Shown piece after piece: positions 60,453 to 64,000 of a DNA stretch of 64,000 nt (its first letter is position 1; the number at the start of each line of letters is the position of its first letter). Where the stretch lies: positions 62,001 through 126,000 of the forward strand of contig CAKUON010000008.1 of assembly GCA_934668875.1 (NCBI GenBank). The letters run 5' to 3'. A model generated the notes under the pieces. It searched no databases. It saw only the letters and a program-made list of their open reading frames with translations, and was not told the origin of the DNA. The DNA is from an uncultured Collinsella sp. (GTDB taxonomy: Bacteria; Actinomycetota; Coriobacteriia; Coriobacteriales; Coriobacteriaceae). The translations under genes were made by a program, and so were the position numbers.

Positions 60453-61334
60453 ATGCAAAACTTGCTAGAACTCAAAGGTGCCTCACGCCGTGTAAGCGAC
60501 CGCTTTTCGCTGCGCAACGTCACGTTTGCCGTGGAGCCCGGCCAGATTGTTGGCTTTGTGGGCGCAAACGGCGCCGGAAAGACAACGACCATCCGCGCCG
60601 CACTCGGGCTCATAAAGCTCGATTCCGGCGAGGTATATCTGTTTGGACAGCGCTGCGATGCCAATGCGCCCGATGAACAGCAACGTCGCACGCGCTCTCG
60701 CATCGGACTCGTGCTGGACACGTGCCCCTTCCCCACCACGCTCAAGGTGGCCGAGGTCGAGGCGCTCGTAGGCTCAGCGTACCCCACCTGGAACCATGAC
60801 ACGTTCACCGGCCTCAACGATCGATTTGGCCTCGACCCCAAGGCAAAGGTCAAAGACCTCTCCCGCGGCATGGGCATGAAGCTGCAGCTCGCGTGTGCGC
60901 TCAGCCACAAGGCCGAGCTGCTCATTCTGGACGAAGCCACGGCTGGCCTCGATCCCATGGCACGCGAGGAACTGCTCGACGAGCTGCTCGCCTTTGTTGC
61001 CGACGGACAGCACGGCATATTGTTCTCGAGCCACATTACATCCGATCTTGAACGTGCCGCCGACCGTGTTGTCTGCATCGATAACGGCTCGATCGTGTTC
61101 GATATGCCGCGCGAGGACATTACCGACCGCGCCGGCATTGCCCACTGCACCCAGGCGCAAGCTGTCGAGCTAATGGCTTGCGTCGAAGGCGCCCGCGCCA
61201 CCCGTCATGCCTACAGCGTTGACGTGCTGGTCCCCAATCGCCGCGAAGCGCTCGAGGCCTTTCCCGAGATTCCCTGCGACCGGATTTCCATCGATGACTA
61301 TCTGCGCCTTACGCTGAAAGGAGCCTCCAAATGA
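60453..61334 (+). CDS. ABC transporter ATP-binding protein
   Basis: 293 residues. Walker A GANGAGKTTT and Walker B LLILDEATAGLDP are present, the signature is LSRGMGMKL. It energises the following permease. GAAAGG precedes the ATG. Overlaps the permease gene by four bases, so translation is coupled. Confidence 0.93.
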   Translation: MQNLLELKGASRRVSDRFSLRNVTFAVEPGQIVGFVGANGAGKTTTIRAALGLIKLDSGEVYLFGQRCDANAPDEQQRRTRSRIGLVLDTCPFPTTLKVAEVEALVGSAYPTWNHDTFTGLNDRFGLDPKAKVKDLSRGMGMKLQLACALSHKAELLILDEATAGLDPMAREELLDELLAFVADGQHGILFSSHITSDLERAADRVVCIDNGSIVFDMPREDITDRAGIAHCTQAQAVELMACVEGARATRHAYSVDVLVPNRREALEAFPEIPCDRISIDDYLRLTLKGASK

Positions 61335-62029
61335 AACGCGCTTTTAAGTCCGAAACCGCCATCGCACGCTCGTTTCTCCCGAGCATCGCCGGCGTCGGCC
61401 TGTTCATATTCGTCGTGCTGACCCTTGCCAACGCGACAGACGGCGATTCCGGCATGAGCGCCGGCACCTGCGCGGTCAGCGCCATGTCACCCATCATTAT
61501 CATGAACTCGCTGGCTGGCTACGATAACCAAAACGGTTGGGAGCGCTATCGGGCAACGCTGCCGTTTTCGCGCAAGGACATCATCTGCGCACGCTACCTG
61601 TGCATTATTGCCTTCTCGGCCGTCATGGCCTGCGCGGCTACGCTTCTGAACATCCTCGCCCTTCCGTTCTTTGATCACATGGGCATCCCTTCGACAAGCC
61701 AGACGGTCTTTGAAATCGCAACCGCCTCGGCGGCATCGATGCTCATCTCCCTCATGATGGTGTTTTTGGCGCAGCCGATATTCTTCCGATTTGGACACAT
61801 GGAGGCGCTGCGCCTTTCCGTCGGCCTGTTTGCCCTGCTTGGCTGTGGCACCATGGCAATGCTGAGCTCCTCCAACCCCATCAGAAACTGGCTCATGTCA
61901 TTTGCCGGGGCGAATCCCAATCCCGCCGTCATCGGATGTCTGTGCGCCGGCATAGCCGTTCTAGCATTGGTCCTTTTCGCAATCAGCGTCACCGTTAGCA
62001 CCAAGGTCTACCAAGCACGCGACCTGTAG
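61331..62029 (+). CDS. ABC-2 type permease subunit
   Basis: 232 residues with six membrane segments (LPSIAGVGLFIFVVLTLA, YLCIIAFSAVMACAATLLNILAL, AASMLISLMMVFLAQPIFF and others) and NQNGWERYRATLPFSRKDII, a coupling-helix-like ABC-2 segment. With the ATPase it forms an exporter of unknown substrate under YtrA-type control. Confidence 0.85.
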   Translation: MKRAFKSETAIARSFLPSIAGVGLFIFVVLTLANATDGDSGMSAGTCAVSAMSPIIIMNSLAGYDNQNGWERYRATLPFSRKDIICARYLCIIAFSAVMACAATLLNILALPFFDHMGIPSTSQTVFEIATASAASMLISLMMVFLAQPIFFRFGHMEALRLSVGLFALLGCGTMAMLSSSNPIRNWLMSFAGANPNPAVIGCLCAGIAVLALVLFAISVTVSTKVYQARDL

Positions 62030-62097
62030 CCATGAGCGGTATCATCGGACGTGCGCTGTAGATTTGGCGCAGTCGTTCTTGGGGAGGCATTTCACCC

Positions 62098-62973
62098 ATG
62101 TCGTGGGTCGCTGCAGCGCTTGCATCGGCTTTCTTTGCCGGCATCACATCTATCCTGGCCAAATGCGGCATTAAACATACCGATTCCGATGTCGCGACCG
62201 CCATCCGCACCTGCATGGTGCTCGTATTTGCCTGGGGAATGGCGGGCGTTTCTGGATCCATCGGAACCATTGGCAGCATCGCGGCCAAGTCTTGGCTGTT
62301 CCTCGTCCTCTCGGGACTTGCCACCGGCGTTTCATGGATCTGCTACTTTAAGGCGCTCAGCATTGGAGACGTCAATAAAGTTGTACCGGTCGACAAGATG
62401 AGCACCGTGCTCGCCACGCTCTTCGCTATCGCGCTCTTTGGCGAGACAAGCAGTCTGGCCGTAAAGCTTGTCGGGACGGCCGTAATCACCCTCGGCACGT
62501 TTTTGATGATCGAGAAGAAGCAATCCACTGGCGTGGGTCAGAAGCAAGATCGGACTTGGCTCGTCTACGCCGTCGGCGCGGCCGTGTTCGCGGCACTCAC
62601 ATCCATCCTTGCCAAGGTTGGCATCGAAGGAGTCGAATCCAATCTGGCCACGGCAATCCGCACCTGCGTAGTACTAGCCATGGCATGGGCAATCGTTGCC
62701 GCCAAGGGAAAGCTGGGGCAGGTAGCGCACGTTGAACGGCGTGAACTAACATTTCTCGCAGCATCGGGCATTGCGACCGGTGCATCGTGGCTACTCTATT
62801 ACTACGCCATTGCCGCCGGGCAGGTGAGCATCGTGGTGCAGATCGACAAGCTATCGATTGTCGTATCGGTGCTGTTCGCACGCCTTGCCTTCAACGAAAA
62901 GCTGTCGCGCCGAAGCGCCGCCGGCCTTTTTCTCATCGTTCTGGGCACTGCCGCACTCGCAATTTGGAAGTAA
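62098..62973 (+). CDS. EamA-family transporter with duplicated halves
   Basis: 291 residues, ten membrane segments. The halves are clearly duplicated: AGITSILAKCGIKHTDSDVA with ALTSILAKVGIEGVESNLA, and both have ATAIRTC. The short 5' interval may put it in the transcript of the ABC genes. Substrate unknown. Confidence 0.88.
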   Translation: MSWVAAALASAFFAGITSILAKCGIKHTDSDVATAIRTCMVLVFAWGMAGVSGSIGTIGSIAAKSWLFLVLSGLATGVSWICYFKALSIGDVNKVVPVDKMSTVLATLFAIALFGETSSLAVKLVGTAVITLGTFLMIEKKQSTGVGQKQDRTWLVYAVGAAVFAALTSILAKVGIEGVESNLATAIRTCVVLAMAWAIVAAKGKLGQVAHVERRELTFLAASGIATGASWLLYYYAIAAGQVSIVVQIDKLSIVVSVLFARLAFNEKLSRRSAAGLFLIVLGTAALAIWK

Positions 62974-63037
62974 GGCGCAGCGAACGCGAGCCTCGGCGCA
63001 CTCGTGGCCACAATCGGTCGCCAGCAAATACGAATAT

Positions 63038-63140
63038 ATGACAAATGACATGTCCCCGGCCCGTACGCAACGTTTTACAATGGAGGCGTCACGGGCCTTG
63101 GCCCAATTTCGATCATCCAAGGGGATGTCTTTTTGGTCAT
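63038..63140. repeat. 103-bp imperfect palindrome with TGTCCC-like core
   Basis: The left arm (63038-63057) and right arm (63121-63140) pair imperfectly with ACATGTCCCC and GGGGATGTC in the arms; GGCCCGT and ACGGGCC form an inner stem. The interval 62974-63257 contains only this element and the hairpin at 63180-63203. Confidence 0.55.
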
Positions 63141-63179
63141 TGTTCTTTAGGGAACGGTCAATCGCATAGAACCGTGAAA

Positions 63180-63203
63180 ACGGCCGCCTAACGGCCGTGG
63201 TTT
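63180..63203 (+). terminator. Hairpin upstream of the last gene
   Basis: ACGGCCG and CGGCCGT pair with a CCTAA loop, followed by GGTTTATT. The T-run is weak. Confidence 0.4.
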
Positions 63204-63257
63204 ATTGCGCCGTTCCGCCTCCGTCATCTGCCAATTTGCACCTGATAGGAAAGAACA

Positions 63258-63995
63258 ATGCAATCCCAGGAATCTCAATCCTTCCCAAAAGCCAGCAGCT
63301 TCGATACGGCACTCGTGCGCTCTAAGATTATGGGGCTGAACCCCCTCAAACTCTGCGAAGAGCTGCTTCGCGATGCGCGCATTCCCCGCGGCGCCCGCGT
63401 CTGTGATCTTGGGTCGGGCACCGGCATCACCAGCGCCCTGCTTGCTCGCGAATATGGGTTTGACACCTACGCCGTCGACCTGTGGAGCGACCCCGAGGAA
63501 AATCGCGCGTTCTTCGATTCGCTCGACATCTCGCGCGACACGATTCACCCCGTACAGGCAGACGCCTCACAGGGATTGCCGTTTGAGCACGACTTTTTTG
63601 ATGCGGTCGTGAGCATCGACTCGTACAACTACTACGGTCGCGACCCACATTATCTGGGCGAACGCTTGCTTCCCTACGTTAAGCGCGGGGGCATGCTTTG
63701 CCTGAGCATCCCCGGCATGGCCCGCGACTGCCACGAGAACCTGCCTGACTGTCTGCTCGCATCTTGGACGCCCGAGCAGCTCGATTACATGCACGACATA
63801 GCCTGGTGGCGCGCCATGATCGAGCCGACCCCCGGCGTCGAGATTGTCTCGATGCAACCCATGCTCTGCACCAACGAGGCATGGGCAGACTGGCTCGCCT
63901 GCGACAATGAGTACGCCGCGGGCGACCGCGCTGCCGTTGAAGCGGGCGCCCTCGAGTATCTCAACACCATAGCAATCGTGCTGAGGAAGCTCTAA
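63258..63995 (+). CDS. Class I SAM-dependent methyltransferase
   Basis: 245 residues. Motif I VCDLGSGTGITSALLA and motif II DTYAVDLW are clear; the VVSIDSYNYYG segment is the acidic post-loop region of small-molecule methyltransferases. Substrate unknown. AGGAAAG precedes the ATG. The gene is complete, its stop near the right edge. Confidence 0.88.
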   Translation: MQSQESQSFPKASSFDTALVRSKIMGLNPLKLCEELLRDARIPRGARVCDLGSGTGITSALLAREYGFDTYAVDLWSDPEENRAFFDSLDISRDTIHPVQADASQGLPFEHDFFDAVVSIDSYNYYGRDPHYLGERLLPYVKRGGMLCLSIPGMARDCHENLPDCLLASWTPEQLDYMHDIAWWRAMIEPTPGVEIVSMQPMLCTNEAWADWLACDNEYAAGDRAAVEAGALEYLNTIAIVLRKL

Positions 63996-64000
63996 ATAAC

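Overview
The window is a chromosomal segment from a GC-rich Gram-positive gut anaerobe. The gene set (an N-terminal-rubredoxin 'reverse' rubrerythrin, a bile-salt-hydrolase-type amidase, a TetM-like GTPase, a surface protein ending in an LAATG sorting motif, a vitamin B6 locus run by a MocR regulator) and the codon use fit Coriobacteriia, most probably Collinsella. This assignment is an inference; no rRNA or tRNA gene was seen.

Layout. 1-4.1 kb: YdjC/ChbG-like deacetylase (cut by the window edge), a phosphoesterase, a small acidic protein, a candidate small RNA, and an aldehyde dehydrogenase / iron alcohol dehydrogenase pair. 4.2-5.9 kb: Gp37/Gp68-family protein and rubrerythrin. 5.9-7.5 kb: an accessory island, a PD-(D/E)XK-like nuclease gene between two ~122-bp elements with ~20-bp terminal inverted repeats. 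7.5-10.6 kb: pdxR divergent from pdxST. 10.6-11.8 kb: several palindromic elements, then a protein with about 20 RGG repeats. 12-23.2 kb: MFS exporter, peptide-deformylase-like protein 1, an XRE-HTH/aminotransferase fusion with a palindromic operator, a LysR/EamA divergent pair, Kup, a choloylglycine hydrolase, deformylase-like protein 2, and an AzgA-type purine permease. 23.4-33 kb: LAATG-anchored surface protein, esterase, NCS2 permease, MetE-C-like methyltransferase with LysR and HAD genes, then a TPP-riboswitch-controlled thiM / thiamine-binding protein / thiE operon. 33-38.6 kb: patatin and two tandem paralogous GGDEF proteins, one with EAL. 38.7-52.3 kb: flavin reductase, an ArsC/Spx-like gene behind a long foldable leader, CobW GTPase, trmL, UvrA2-like ABC ATPase with GNAT, AAA ATPase, TetM-like GTPase, MscL with a zinc-ribbon tail, rsmJ, a 47-residue membrane protein, rlmA. 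52.4-64 kb: MATE exporter, a second LysR/EamA pair, ung, SDR and VUT/QPTR genes behind a possible preQ1 aptamer, prfC, a YtrA/ABC operon, another EamA transporter and a methyltransferase.

Most genes are ordinary chromosomal housekeeping, transport and regulation. The unusual layer is between genes. Families of small palindromes sit at gene 3' ends, and in at least four cases the stop codon lies inside the palindrome. One family has stem-loops whose loops carry a TGTCC/TGTCCC core; two members show a compensatory base change. Another is the ~122-bp inverted-repeat element around the nuclease gene. Other points of interest are two deformylase-like proteins each missing a different catalytic residue, the RGG-tail protein, and the leader of the ArsC/Spx-like gene, which could form mutually exclusive hairpins.
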